From positions 22,687,551 to 22,751,550 of the forward strand of contig CM063506.1 in the NCBI GenBank assembly GCA_032207245.1: a stretch of 64,000 bases of DNA. The letters are read 5' to 3'. Below the pieces are notes generated by a model. It was not told the origin of the DNA, did no database searches, and saw only the letters and a list, made by a program, of their open reading frames with translations. The translations under genes were made by a program, and so were the position numbers. Within the stretch, counting starts at the first letter, position 1, and each line of letters begins with the position of its first letter. This stretch comes from Pardosa pseudoannulata. Lineage: Eukaryota > Arthropoda > Arachnida > Araneae > Lycosidae. This document shows, one piece after another, positions 10,200 to 22,251 of this stretch.

Positions 10200-10620
10200 G
10201 GTTCACTGTACATAGCTTCTTCTTCATGAGCCTAACAACCTATTATGGGTCCTAGCTGCCTCGACAGCACGCTTCCTCCAACTCAAACGGTCTAGAGCAA
10301 CTTTTCCAGTTCTTAATCTTCAAGGATTTGAGGTCAATTTCAATCAAGGATTTGAGGTCAATAGCCATCTTGTAGGTGGTCGTTCTCGGGTACGGGATCT
10401 CTCAGGGATTTTTAAAAGTATACAGTTTAGTAGGGTTGTTATCACGGGTTCTCCAGATATGTCCAAGACATCTCAGTCTATTACTACGAATGACTTGCGA
10501 AACCCGAGGCTCTTTGTATAGTCTATATAGTTCAAAATTAAATCTGGTTAGCCATCACCCCTGATGGTTTACAGGTCACTGTACATGATTGCAAGCATAA
10601 CATTAGTCTATAAACCAAGA
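10200..10620 (-). pseudogene. LINE reverse transcriptase C-terminal remnant
   Basis: On the minus strand, broken frames give fragments like ELYRLYKEP, RLRCLGHIWRT and SLKIKNWKS. These match the tail region shared by the other LINE fragments here (pattern ELY.LY, R.RW.GH..R, L.V.NW). Stops and frame changes are frequent. The clade is discussed at 22252-22968. Strongly decayed. Confidence 0.5.
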
Positions 10621-10754
10621 CATATGGATTTTGGAACTTGTGTCAGACTCAAATGATAAGAAAAAAAAACTGAGTAAATTCAATAAAGCAATTCTTCATA
10701 CAATTGAAAATATCCATTCAACCACCATAAAAAAAGAAATCTTCTTCTCTTCTC

Positions 10755-11010
10755 ATGACATAACAATTTTAGCTACCTCGACAGAGCTTTACTCAAATTC
10801 TAGAGCAACTCTTTTCAGTTCTTAATCTTCAAGGATTGAGGTCAATTTCAAGACCATGTATTCGTCCTCTACGTCCTCTTTTACATTTTAGTACTGTCAT
10901 CAGGGTTCTAGATATCAATCTCAGTTATTACTACGAAAATCAACCCTCTGTAAAGCCTATATTTTCAAAATTAAACTGGTTACCAGCATGAATACAGTCA
11001 CTTACATAGC
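10755..11010 (-). pseudogene. Second LINE C-terminal remnant
   Basis: This stretch repeats the previous fragment in diverged form (shared TCTAGAGCAACT, CAGTTCTTAATCTTCAAGGA and GAGGTCAATTTCA). Two tails of one LINE family therefore lie side by side in the same direction, from independent insertions or a local duplication. Confidence 0.45.
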
Positions 11011-11120
11011 TATAATGATATCACATATTTTTTTTAGTTGAAATGACTAAAATCTGAGAACCAGATTCGAAAATGAAGCAATTACACCAATAATATCAGT
11101 AATACTGCTCTCAGTGGAAT

Positions 11121-11345
11121 TTACTGAAAGAGAGAATTTGTGAACAAAATCCCCTTCATCAGGTGCCTAAGATGTGATTCGCCTTCTGTGCACGAACACC
11201 TTATATTTTTCATAGGCAACCCGTTGTTGAAATCAAATACATCAACTAAACCATTGGCCCTGGACGAGATAACTACATAGGGTTTCGATCTCCCGTCCTT
11301 TTCATTTTTAGCTGTCTGTGACGGAACAATTGAACGTATATTCAC
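11121..11345 (-). other. Unidentified 74-codon frame, possible decayed exon
   Basis: The frame has an ordinary amino-acid mix, unlike the Phe/Ile/Lys-rich frames that AT-rich DNA gives by chance. It contains SKPYVVISSRANGLVDVFDF and a cysteine pair (RCSCTEGE). A plausible splice acceptor (TTGTTCCGTCACAG) lies just inside its start. No good donor is visible, no repeat partner exists in the window, and I recognise no family. It could be an isolated exon, a piece of an unrecognised element, or chance. Confidence 0.2.
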
Positions 11346-11602
11346 AATAATTATCAGAAATACAGCCTCTAATTATAAGAAATTTTCAGAATATTACCTA
11401 CTAACTATCAGAAATCGACTTAATGTTATATTGATTTCATATTTTCTCTGGCAACTGTGAATGATACGATATATAATCCAGTTACTGTCATCGTGTAGGG
11501 ATCATGTAGTGAAGCAAATAAATGTGGTATTTTAGTAGATTCGCCTTTTTCTTTTGAGTTTTAGCCTCAATCCTTACTTGACGATGATTTATCGGGCATG
11601 TA

Positions 11603-12050
11603 CACTGTCTACCTGTATTTACACCTGTGATAGAAAAGCATGGTATCATTGAAACAATACTCAGGACGTCGAATCTCCTAGCAGATGAGGGCCATCTTGG
11701 GTGCGGTTCTTCCAAATTTCTCTGAGCACTCGTGCTCTATCTCCCAGTTTCGTTGGTCTGCCGACTCGGGGCACATTCCGACAATCACCGCTCACCTTTT
11801 CTTAATCACATAACCACTGTCAATTTGGGTACTTCAGAGCTAGATATGACCCTTAAGGATCGGCCACATTTGTGATACCCGATAATTATAACTTTTGAAA
11901 AAAGAGAGCTCCGAACGGCGCGGCTTCTTGCATGCGACTCGTGCCGGTGTCGTTTCCTACACGACGTATACCGGCGGAGGCCGTGACGTACTTCAGGACC
12001 TCAGATAGCGTCATTGGCATAGGTGTCCAAATACTTATTGGTGGACAGTG
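11603..12050 (-). mobile_element. Tc1 internal-deletion derivative
   Basis: It has the same inverted termini as the Tc1 at 4834-6058, with TA on both sides (11601-11602, 12051-12052), but only 448 bp long. On the minus strand it keeps the 5' terminus and the DNA-binding half of the transposase, then jumps straight to the last few bases before the 3' terminus. The joint lies near a shared CTTTT. It cannot encode a transposase and could move only in trans. Confidence 0.85.
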
Positions 12051-12052
12051 TA

Positions 12053-13122
12053 TTATGGTAGCATTTGTGAAAATAATGTTTTAAATAATAAGTCTTTTAT
12101 CACACAAATGAGATGTTTTAATCTCCGACACATTCTCGCAGACGTGAAGAAAAATTTAAATGAGAAATAAATACGAAATAAATGTGAAAGCCTCACAATA
12201 AATACGAATTAATCTTGCATTCGAGAAATTTAGAAGTTTGACTTGCAGAATTGTTCAATTTTAAAGGAATTATATCCAAGAGCTTTTATCAACCTCCGTC
12301 GAGAGAGCACACTTCTTTGAAACGTTCTAGAAAGAAAAAAAAAAAAACAGCTCATTAGCATCAAACATTACATTTCCCTCAAAATATTTTTGCAGCGAAC
12401 ATTCATTTTTATTGCGTACGTTTCGAATCTGTTTGTTCCGCTTATTTTTCTTTATTCATTGCTCTATAGTCGTTTCCATTTTATTCTGCCTTTTTCTATT
12501 TTTAGGTTCTTTGTTAACGTCTTTATTTCCTTTTTTACCTGCGATTGTTATGATTTACATTGCAAATTAATCTATTATACCCACCACAGAATTCGAATGA
12601 TATTTTTTGCACATAAAAAAGAGCTTCTTCGAAATCCAATATCCATTCTTTTCGAACTGATAATTTTTGCGATTCTTTGGTATAGCTTTAAAATATTCTT
12701 TTGTGTCGGCACTTCCTCCAGCTCGAAAGTTTTCCCATTATTGTTAATTACATCTTTCAAAACATCCATTCACAGCAGTTTCCCGAGTTAAATATTTGAT
12801 TAAATGATAGAACAGGTCCCAGGTAACATCTTAAGCAGCTGTTACTGGCAAAAACTTAAAAAAGCACATAACACACCTTCTAAAATGACCTATTTTCTAT
12901 TATGTTCGTCTCTTAAACTTGTGAAAACGACATCTGGCGAAGGAGGGAAGTATTTTACCTACTTTTCTACTAAATGACTTAAGGATGGGATTAAGTTATA
13001 AATTCGAAACAACAAAATAGAACTAATAAGATATTTTAACTCCTAACATTAAAAGTCTAGGATACATTTCTAACGTTCAGTATTTGGAGAAATTTAAGCA
13101 ATAATTTCAAATAAATCTTAAA
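12053..13122. other. Unclassified region with an unsupported long frame
   Basis: The largest feature is a plus-strand frame of 133 codons (12390-12791), very rich in Phe, Ile, Leu and Ser. The composition fits pyrimidine-rich DNA, and I see no start context, family or splice pattern, so I do not call a gene. No repeat matches elsewhere in the window were noticed. Confidence 0.35.
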
Positions 13123-14415
13123 CTAGGGTATAGCCCATCATACGACGGGATCAGTAAAATTTTTAACCCTTTATATTCTGAATTAATTTACCATCCACTT
13201 TCTTACTGCATTTTTGCATCATTAGACAAGTTTTAAAGGAGAATACTCTTAGAAAAAAGAAAATTAACTTTTACTGTATTTTGCAGTTAATTTTGCTGCT
13301 GGTACTTTCTAGTACCTACATATATTTTTGACTCTATGATTGAAAATAAAACATTAAATTATGAATAAAACAAAGGAAATGTTTACCTTCGAAGTATAGA
13401 AGTCTCTAAAAAATAATAGTGTGATGAGGCGATTTAGATATATAATTTACTCAATTGAACAAAGTATCATCTACCACAAAATGACCTTCATCAGCATCAT
13501 TATAAAATCCCTACTATGAGGATAAAGAGGATATTTGTAGTCAAGTTTCTTGTCTGCTGCAGGCGCATCGTTCTGATTCCAGTACCCAGATTAGAATCCC
13601 GTCTTTACTTGAATATATAAAATTGAAGAAGTACCGTCAGGATAAAAAAGGTTAATTTTCCAGAATTGTAAAGTACCCTATGAGTCAGGTAAAAAAAAAA
13701 TAAGGTTGTTTTTGGCTGAGAATTTGCTGAGACCTAATTTGATCTTTATGGCCCTCTAAAGTCTCCCGATTGTGAAGACAGAAAGAATCACGTTAAATTC
13801 ATTTAGAAAAAATTCAAAGTCTTCTAGCTACGTCCAAATTGTCGTTAAGTTCTTCCAAAAGTTTTTGCCACAGAATTAATTGAAGTAAAGGAATGAAACT
13901 ATCTTTTCCACTACACCCTCGAGGTAGATAGTTTGTTGTTAATACCGGTGATAAAATTTTCATTGCAACAAAAGATAATCGATGATTAAATTTAAAGTAA
14001 CGCATATGTACCTAATCTATTATTTAAGCTAAATATAAAAGAAAATTATTTACATAATATCTATGTTCAGAAATAAAACGTATGAAAATAATTCAGGCTA
14101 TATTTAAATAATGTAAAATAAGAAATGTAAATGAGGTCATAATGCTAGAAAAAAAAATGTTATTTTTACTATTTTATTATGTGACAAATTGATAAATTTA
14201 ATCATCTCTTAATCCGCGAAAATATGCTTGAAATAATATTAAAAGCTAAAAAGAGGAATAAATTTGAAAGTTTCAAAGAAGACAGAAATTTCGCTGTAAT
14301 ATGAAGCATATGTATACCAATTTATTAGAACGGATCGATAGCTTAGGAGAATATAAACTTTACACTTTGAATTTTACTAACCCTAACTCATCAAGAATTC
14401 AATATAGATCCGTAC
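13123..14415 (-). mobile_element. Helitron, long subfamily, 5'-truncated, with nested TTAA element
   Basis: The 3' end is at the low coordinate (CTAG at 13123-13126, then a decayed palindrome). The body follows the long subfamily also seen at 41836-42650, with an extra block containing TCTAAAGTCTCCCGAT and GAGGTAGATAG. A TTAA element (13167-13651) interrupts it close to the 3' end. The 5' terminal part (ACAGATAACTTAGG...) is missing. Confidence 0.65.
13167..13651. mobile_element. TTAA-flanked MITE nested in Helitron
   Basis: The Helitron text AAATTTTTAA / TTTTCCAGAATTG is split by 485 bp flanked on both sides by TTAA (13163-13166, 13652-13655). The ends are inverted repeats (CCCTTTATATTCTGA against CCTTTTTTATCCTGA). 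The uninterrupted sequence is known from other Helitron copies, so the insertion and its TTAA duplication are well supported. No coding seen. Confidence 0.75.
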
Positions 14416-14454
14416 CTTGACTATCTGCAAATAAAAATTTTAAGTTCAGCAACA

Positions 14455-15022
14455 TTTTCATTGATTTTCATTGAGCAAAAACAAAAAAGATCAAAGTTGG
14501 AAGGACAACAGATGAAAATTGTTCCTTGACCGAGTAAGGTAAAAGGGATTTTCATGATTTTCATTGAGCAAGAACGAACAAAAGATCAAGGTTGGAAGGA
14601 CAACAGATAAAAATTGTTCCTTGACCGAGTAAAAAAAGGGATTTTCATTGATTTTATTGAGCAAGAACGAACAAAAGATGAAGGTTGGAAGGACAACAGA
14701 TGAAAATTGTTCCTTGACCGAGTAAGGTAAAAGGGATTTTCATTGATTTTCATTGAGCAAGAACGACAAAAGATCAAGGTGGGAAGGACAACAGATAAAA
14801 ATTGTTCCTTGACCGAGTAAGGTAAAAGGGATTTTTATTGATTTTCATTGAGCAAGAACGAACAAAAGATCAAGGTTGGAAGGACAACAGATGAAAATTG
14901 TTTCTTGACCGAGTAAGGTAAAAGGGATTTTCATTGATTTTCATTGAGCAAGAACGAACAAAAGATCAAGGTTGAAGGACAACAGATGAAAATTGTTCCT
15001 TGACCGAGTAAGGTAAAAGGAT
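14455..15022. repeat. 96-bp minisatellite, about six copies
   Basis: Six head-to-tail copies of a unit near 96 bp. Each contains TTGAGCAAGAACGAACAAAA, GAAGGACAACAGATGAAAA and TTGTTCCTTGACCGAGTAAG. Copies differ by a few substitutions and one- to three-base indels. A minus-strand frame of 63 codons runs through two units and is a by-product of the repeat. Confidence 0.9.
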
Positions 15023-15282
15023 TTTTCTTAGAGTAAAATCTATGCAAATGCCGAAACGTACCCTCATGAACACTTGGAGCATTTTAGGTAGAATTTTCAC
15101 GACAGACATTTAAAAAAAATGAAAACAATTTTTAACAGTATTTACTCAACTAAGAGAGAAAGAAAGAAAGCGAAAAAACTTTCTAAAATAGATTGGGTAT
15201 ATGGAATATTATTTTGTAATTGAAGATTGTTAGTGAAGATACACACACACACATATACATTGTATGTATGTATTATGTAGTA
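15023..15282. other. AT-rich stretch with GA and CA microsatellites
   Basis: It contains GAAA-type repeats near 15150-15175 and a (CA)n run at about 15241-15253. Nothing else recognised. Confidence 0.5.
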
Positions 15283-15650
15283 AGACGGACTTGGGTGGTT
15301 TTCAGTTATGGCCATAAAAAGACACCGTTTTAGTCAGATGTTTAATTAAGAATTTTTATTAGCAGAACGTTAGTGGACCCGTTCTCCCTTCATTATCTTC
15401 GGGACAAACTGAAAGAGCATAACAAGGCTTACAAGAACATCTGAGTCAGAATCTCTGTAAAAATCTGTCTCTGATAGCATGCCTCTCTTTTTTGTTCTGG
15501 AATTTTCTAAATTAGCCGCTAGGGCAGTATAAATTTTAATTGGTTAGACCCTGTTCCCTGAGGACGTGAACTGTAGCGCCAGTGCTCAATTTATATTAGG
15601 GTTTAAAAGGAGAAAGCAAACGGACGTGGAGTTTTCTGCCCTTGACTTAA

Positions 15651-16419
15651 CCCTTTAACGGACAGTGATTTCGTAGCAAAACCACCTATTAAACATCTTT
15701 TTTTTTTCAAACTTTACTTTTGAATTACTTTACTTTTTATTATAATTATTTAAGGCTCCAATCTGATACATCTGTGATATATGGAAGCCAATGATGTAGA
15801 ACAAGAGGTTTTGCAATTAAAAAAATTTTTGGTTTGGTTTGGTTTGGAGCGCTACGGGCTACTGTTTTGCACACGAGGGCTAATGAGACCGGGACCTACT
15901 GCTTAAAGCCGAGTCCGAACGGCTACGAACATCCATGCCATAGTGGGATTCGAACCCACGAACTAACTAAAAAAAAACTTTTTGGGACATGGATGAGTTT
16001 TTGATTATATATATATATAAATAATATATATAAATATATATATATATAATATTATAATATATTATATATTATATTTTTTATATTTTAATATATAACAGAC
16101 CTTAAATGAAAGTATCTATACAAACAACACTTTTAAATTGTTATGCTATTTATTTTTTTATAGCAGTTTAAGGATTATCATTTATTGTTCTTCCAGTATA
16201 GTTAAACTTTTAAACAGGCATAATGTTATACAAGCTGTACAAGGGTAGGGGTTAGTCATTAAACACTTCTAAAACCCTAATTTGGTATCCTCTAAGACAA
16301 ACCCTTCTAAGGAATATAAAGAAAATTTTATGTATTTTACATATACAAGGCTTATAGATAACATTTATAAACAAATTACATTAAATTCCCATGAATTTAT
16401 TTTGGTGACCTTTAAAGGG
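15651..16419. mobile_element. TTAA-flanked piggyBac-like MITE
   Basis: TTAA lies at 15647-15650 and 16420-16423. The ends are inverted (CCCTTTAACGGACAGTG against CCCTTTAAAGGTCACC). The host repeat resumes exactly after it: the uninterrupted relative near 44845 reads CTGATTTTAGATTCGAAAA where this copy has CTTGACTTAA...TTAAGATATGAAAA. Inside are a SINE (15829-15964) and an AT-rich simple repeat (about 16008-16090). Same family as 7398-8579. Confidence 0.8.
15829..15964 (-). mobile_element. tRNA-derived SINE, 5'-truncated
   Basis: The tail (GGTTTGGTTTGGTTTGGAGC on plus), the body and the B-box region (GGGATTCGAACCCACGAAC) are well preserved. The sequence stops before the A box, so this is a 5'-truncated copy inserted in the TTAA element. 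Confidence 0.75.
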
Positions 16420-16577
16420 TTAAGATATGAAAACCCCTAAGAATTTTCTCGGGCCTGAATGAGGGTTTTCGGCTATAAAATTCGTCGGATCTTTGAGATC
16501 TCGGATTACTGGAAAGGACACTATATTCCTTACGGGGCCGCCTTCGGGGTTATATACACAATACCTACATTAGTTTC

Positions 16578-17082
16578 TGAAACAATAAGTTACATTCGAC
16601 TCACCTTTTTTTTTACCTCTTCCCGTGAGCCATCGTCAAAAGACATACGGAACAGGACCGGTTGAACTAAAAGAAAATTCAGACTTCTCCCAACCAACAG
16701 AACGGCTTGTTGGTTTGGTGGGATTCTGATTCCTCTGTTCTTGGGGAGAACACTGTTTTTTCTCCGCGGGGCAGTCTGATTTTTTTAGAGGACAAGTTAG
16801 TTAACACTAGAAAGAAGAGGATGAAAGCTGCTGGTATCCGCTGGTTGCGGAATATACATTTTTTGGAACGACACGAGAAAAAGGAAAAGCGACGCCATTT
16901 TTTAGGGAGACCGACGCCGAGTTTAGAGGAGTCTTCCATATCTACAAATGATAAGTTTTATTCCAATTGTATTCCTCAAGCATTTAAATGTATAAAATCA
17001 TTTAATCAAGACATGTTTGTCCATGTTTTTAATGAGTTTTAATTCTATTCTTAAACACTAAATCAACGGAACATTATTTTAC
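16578..17082. mobile_element. Unclassified insertion with AGTTTC direct repeats
   Basis: The microsatellite-bounded repeat is interrupted by 505 bp flanked by AGTTTC at 16572-16577 and 17083-17088. The ends are weakly inverted (TGAAACAATAAG against TGTAAAATAATG). A 111-codon frame at 16707-17042 is open here, but its counterpart in block B is altered in frame and sequence, and I recognise no protein. Probably a non-autonomous DNA transposon. Confidence 0.45.
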
Positions 17083-17137
17083 AGTTTCCCAATTTAGTTT
17101 ACTTTTCCTTACACACACACACATATGTATACACATA

Positions 17138-20100
17138 TTACTTTGACGAAAACAAATCTTTCTTCTAAATAAGTATAGCTCAATAATTTATATAAACATT
17201 TGTAATGTCCACCAGTACCTGAAGATAATAAAAATGGCTGGATTGGAGAACATTTAACAATCTTACATTAAAATACTTTTACAACAATTATTTCTTATAA
17301 ATAACTTTTAGTTGGTAGTTTATAAAATATATTTGTAATTTCCATCATCACCTAAAGATATAAATGGCTAAACTAGAGAATATTTCACAATCTGTACATT
17401 AAATTACTCTAATGAAAACAATTTTTTCTTTTAAATAACTTTAAACTAATATATTATAAAAATAATTGGTAATGTTTATCATTTTAAGATAAAAATGGCT
17501 GAACTAGAAAATATTTAACAATCTGTAAATTAATTACTTTCACGGAAACAATTCGTTCTTATAAAATAACTATAAATTAACAGTTTATAAAAATAATTGG
17601 TAATTCCTAACATTTTTGGAAGATAAAAATGGCTGAACTAGAGACTATACTAGAGACTACTTACTTTAACGGAAACAATTGTTTCTTATAAATAATTTTA
17701 AATTAACAGTTTATAAAAATAATTGGTAATATCTATATTTAAGATAAAAATGACTGAACCAGAGAATATTAACAGCGTGAATTAAATTACTTTGACGAAA
17801 ACAATTCTTTTTCTAAATAACCTAGCTTAATAAATTATAAAACATTTGTAATGTCCACCAATACTTGAAGATAAATAAAAATGGTTGGGCTGGACATTTA
17901 ACATCTTACATTAAATTTTTAACGAAAACAATCTTTTTATAAATAGCCTACTTAATAGTTTATAAAATATATTTGTAATTCCACCATCACTTAAGATAAA
18001 AAGTGAATTAGAGAATATTTTACAATTTGTACATTAAATTACTCTAACAGAAACAATTCTTCTTTAAATAACTTTAAATTAATTTATAAAAATAATTGTA
18101 ATGCTTATCATCATTTTACGATAAAAATGCTGAATGAGAATATTTACAATCTGTACATTATTACTACTTTAACGAAAACAATTCTTTCGTATAAATAACT
18201 TTAAATTAACAGTTTATAAAAATAATTGGTAATGTCTAAAAATATTTTAAGATAAAAATGGCTGAACTAGGAATATTAACAATCTTTACATTAAATTACT
18301 TTGATGAAAACAATTCTTTGTTTCTAAATAATTTAATAATATTTATATAAAACAGTTTGTAATGTCCACCAATACCTGAAGATAAAAATGGCTGAACTGA
18401 AAATTTTAACAATCTTACATTAAATTACTTTGAAAACAATTTTTTCTTATAAAAATTTTAATGATAGTTTATAAAATTTATTTGTAATTTTCCACCATCA
18501 AAGATAAAAATGGCTGAACTAGAGAATATTTACAATCTGTACATTAAATTACTCTAACGGAAAACAATTTTTTTTTTAATAACTTTAAATTAAGTTTATA
18601 AAAATAATTGGTAATGTCTACATCATTTTTAAGATAAAAATGGCTGAACTAGAGAATATTTAACAATCTATGCATTAAATTGCTTTAAAAGAAACAATTG
18701 TTTTTCTTATAAAAATTTTTAAATTAACAGTTTTTAAAAATAATTGGTAATCTACCATCATTTTTAAGATAAAATAGCTGAACTAGAGAATATTTAACAA
18801 TCTGTGAATTAAATTACTTTGACGAAAACAATTCTTTGTTCTGTATAAGTCTATCTTAAATAATTTATATAAACAGTTTGTAATGTCCACAATACCTGAA
18901 GATAAATAAAAATGGCTGACTAGAGAACATTTAACAATCATACATTAAATTACTTTAACGAAAACAATTCTTTCTTATAAATCGCTTTTACTTAATAGTT
19001 TATAAAAATATTTGTAATTTCCACCATCATCTTAAGATAAAAATTTCGCTGAACTAGAGAAATATTTACTAATCTGTAAATTAATTACTTTAACGGAAAC
19101 AATTTTTTTTATAAAAAATTTTAAATTAACAGTTTATAAAAAATAATTGGTAATATCTAACATCATTTTAAGATAAAAATGCCTGAACTAGAGAACATTT
19201 AACAATCTGTACATTAAATTATTTTAACGGAAACAATTCTTTAATATATATATATAACTTTAAATTAACAGTTTATAAGAATAATTGGTAATGTCTACCA
19301 TCATTTTAAGATAAAAATTGGTGAACTAAAGAATATTTAACAATCTATGCATTAAATTACTTTGACGAAAACAATTCTTTGTTCTGAAAAAGTCTATTTT
19401 AAATAATTTATGTAAACAGTTTGTAATGTCCACCAATAACTGAAGATAAATAAAAATGGCTGGATTGGAGAACATTTAACAATCTTACATTAAATTACTT
19501 TAACGAAAACAATTCTTTCTTATAAATAACTTTTACTTAATAGTTTATAAAAATTATTTGTAATTTCCATCATCACCTAAAGATATAAATGGCTAAACTA
19601 GAGAATATTTCACAATCTGTACATTAAATTACTCTAACGGAAACAATTCTTTCTTTTAAATAACTTTAAATTAGCAGGTAATAAAAATAATTGGTAATGT
19701 CTATCATCATTTTTAGATAAAAAATGGCTGAACTAGAGAATATTTTAACAATCTGTACATTAAATTACTTTAACGGAAACAATTCTTTCGTAACTTTAAC
19801 AGTTATTAAAAATAATTGGTAATTTCACCATTTTAAGATAAAAATGGCGAACTACAGAATATTTAACAATATGTAATTAAATTACTTTGACGAAAACAAT
19901 TCTTTGTTCTAAATAAGTCTAGCTTAATAATTTATATAAACAGTCTGCAATGTCCACCAATACCTGAAGATAAATAAAAATGGCTGGATTGGAGAACATT
20001 TAACAATCTTACATTAAAATACTTTTACAACAATTATTTCTTATAAATAACTTTTAGTTGGTAGTTTATAAAATATATTTGTAATTTCCATCATCACCTA

Positions 20101-21640
20101 AAGATATAAATGGCTAAACTAGAGAATATTTCACAATCTGTACATTAAATTACTCTAATGAAAACAATTTTTTCTTTTAAATAACTTTAAACTAATATAT
20201 TATAAAAATAATTGGTAATGTTTATCATTTTAAGATAAAATAGTTAACAATCTGTACATTAAATTATTTTAACGGAAACAATTCTTTAATATAAATAGCT
20301 TTAAATTAACAGTTTATAAAAATAATTGGTAATGTCTACCATTATTTTAAGATAAAAAGGGCTGAACTAGAGAATATTTAACAATCTGTGAATTAAAATT
20401 ACTTTGACGAAAACAGTTCTTTGTTCTTAATAAGTCTAGCTTAATAAAAAGTTTGTAATGTCCACCAATAACTGAAGACAAATAAAAATGGCTGAACTGG
20501 TGAGCATTTAACAATCTTACAGTAAAATACTTTAACGAAAACAATTCTTTTTCTTATAAATAACTCTCACTTGATATTTTATAAAATTCATTTGTAATTT
20601 CCACCATCACTTTAAGATAAAAAATGGCTGAATTAGAGAATATTTTAACAATCTGTACATTAAATTATTTTAACGGAAACAATTCTTTAATATATATATA
20701 TAACTTTAAATTAACAGTTTATAAGAATAATTGGTAATGTCTACCATCATTTTAAGATAAAAATTGGTGAACTAAAGAATATTTAACAATCTATGCATTA
20801 AATTACTTTGACAAAAAACCATTCTTTCATCAAATATCTAGCTTAATAACATATATAAACAGTTTGTAATGTCCACCAATACCTGAAGATAAATAAAAAT
20901 GGCTGGATTGGAGAACATTTAACAATCTTACATTAAAATACTTTTACAACAATTATTTCTTATAAATAACTTTTAGTTGGTAGTTTATAAAATATATTTG
21001 TAATTTCCATCATCACCTAAAGATATAAATGGCTAAACTAGAGAATATTTCACAATCTGTACATTAAATTACTCTAATGAAAACAATTTTTTCTTTTAAA
21101 TAACTTTAAATTAGCAAGTTATAAAAATAATTGTAATGTCTATCATCATTTTAAGATAAAAATGGCTGGAACTAGAGAATATTCAACAATCTTACATTAA
21201 ATTACTTTAACGGAAAGAATTCTTTCGTAACTGTAACAGTTATAAAAAATAATTGGTAATGTCTACCATCATTTTAAGATAAAAATTGGTGAACTAAAGA
21301 ATATTTAACAATCTATGCATTAAATTACTTTGACAAAAAACCATTCTTTCATCAAATATCTAGCTTAATAACATATATAAACAGTTTGTAATGTCCACCA
21401 ATAACTGAAGATAAATAAAAATGGCTAGACTGGAGAACATTTAACAAACTTGCATTAAATTACTTTAACGAAAACATTCTTTCTTATAAATCGCTTTTAC
21501 TTAATAGTTTATAAAAATTATTTGTAATGTCCACCATCAACTTAAAATAAATATAAATAAGAGTGCACTGGAGAATGTTTATCAATATTACATTAAAATA
21601 ATTTAACGAAACTTTCTTCTAAATATTCGACGAAATAGTT
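17138..21640 (+). repeat. Satellite array A: ~134-bp monomer in ~520-bp higher-order units
   Basis: About 34 head-to-tail monomers share AAGATAAAAATGGCTGAAC, ACAATCTGTACATTAAATTA and TATAAAAATAATTGGTAATG. One variant, marked GTCCACCAATACCTGAAG, starts at 17207, 17853, 18364, 18885, 19428, 19952, 20460, 20871 and 21393. Spacings are about 646, 511, 521, 543, 524, 508, 411 and 522 bp, that is mostly four monomers, once five, once three. A variant with CATCACCTAAAGATATAAATG usually follows it. The array begins mid-monomer right after a (CA)n run and ends at a unique flank. No coding function assigned. Confidence 0.93.
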
Positions 21641-22239
21641 TAGATTAATGAATTTGAGGACACGTTGACTATAACTTTAATGAAGAAGTTGAGCTAAACA
21701 CCATTAACTTCCCTTCTCCTCAAATCACCGTATAGACTTCTCTAGTGGTGCAGCTTTCCCGTGATCCTTATATATGTCTAATTACCATGAATTCTTATGC
21801 AAGTCATACCTTATGGTAGTCACTGATAAGGAGAGATAGGGAATCCTCGAGACATTTCGAGTCAAGTTTGGGGTGAAATATCACTCACGTAATGACCACT
21901 ATAAGGGACGCAACATTAAGTTTACTTTCCGGGGAACGTCTCGAAGCACTGATCTCAAATGACGATTGAATTCAGCCGTCATGCCTTATAAATTCATAAA
22001 TACCGTTCAGAAGAAAGAGTAAATACATCAATAGTTCGTTGGTTCGAGGAATATATTACTGTAAATTTACACTTTTGCGTGTTGTCCCCAGATAATATTG
22101 ACCGATTGTATGGGGATCTCTTAATGTGGATATGTAACTGCCATATTGAATTCTTTCTTGTTTAATGTTAACTTATTGGGAAAATGCAATTCCGTTTGGT
22201 TGGCTCAAATTTTCAAAATTTTTATTTAAATTGCACCAT
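21641..22239. other. Right flank of satellite, non-repetitive
   Basis: More balanced composition than the array. It is shared with 53336-53921 almost without change up to about 22010, then with small deletions in the second copy. No open frame, RNA or element signature is seen. It marks the satellite's edge in both blocks. Confidence 0.5.
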
Positions 22240-22251
22240 ATGATAGAGTGA

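Larger units (their letters stand above)
15283..17110 (+). repeat. Microsatellite-bounded repeat carrying two insertions
   Basis: The consensus can be followed from AAGACGGACTT (15287) through GCTAGGGCAGTATA, AATTGGTTAGACCCT and CGGGGTTATATAC to TTTACTTTTCCTTACACAC. A reverse-oriented copy lies at 43290-43795 and a partial copy at about 44765-45050. Both outer edges touch (CA)n or (TA)n runs in this and the other copies. Without the insertions at 15651-16419 and 16578-17082 it is about 0.55 kb. Class unknown, no coding. Confidence 0.6.

Noticed and set aside
12390..12791. 133-codon plus-strand frame, longest of the unassigned ones before the Harbinger region
   Set aside because: Very Phe/Ile/Leu-rich as expected from T-rich DNA. 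No domain, splice or promoter support.
14455..15022. Possible CRISPR-like array
   Set aside because: The units are continuous tandem repeats without distinct spacers, and the context is eukaryotic.
16707..17042. 111-codon frame with basic C-terminal part
   Set aside because: The corresponding frame in block B (47813-48046) differs in length and residues. It lies within a probable non-autonomous insertion.
17138..21640. Satellite as a CRISPR or coding-repeat array
   Set aside because: Whole monomers repeat head to tail with no variable spacers. Long frames are absent.
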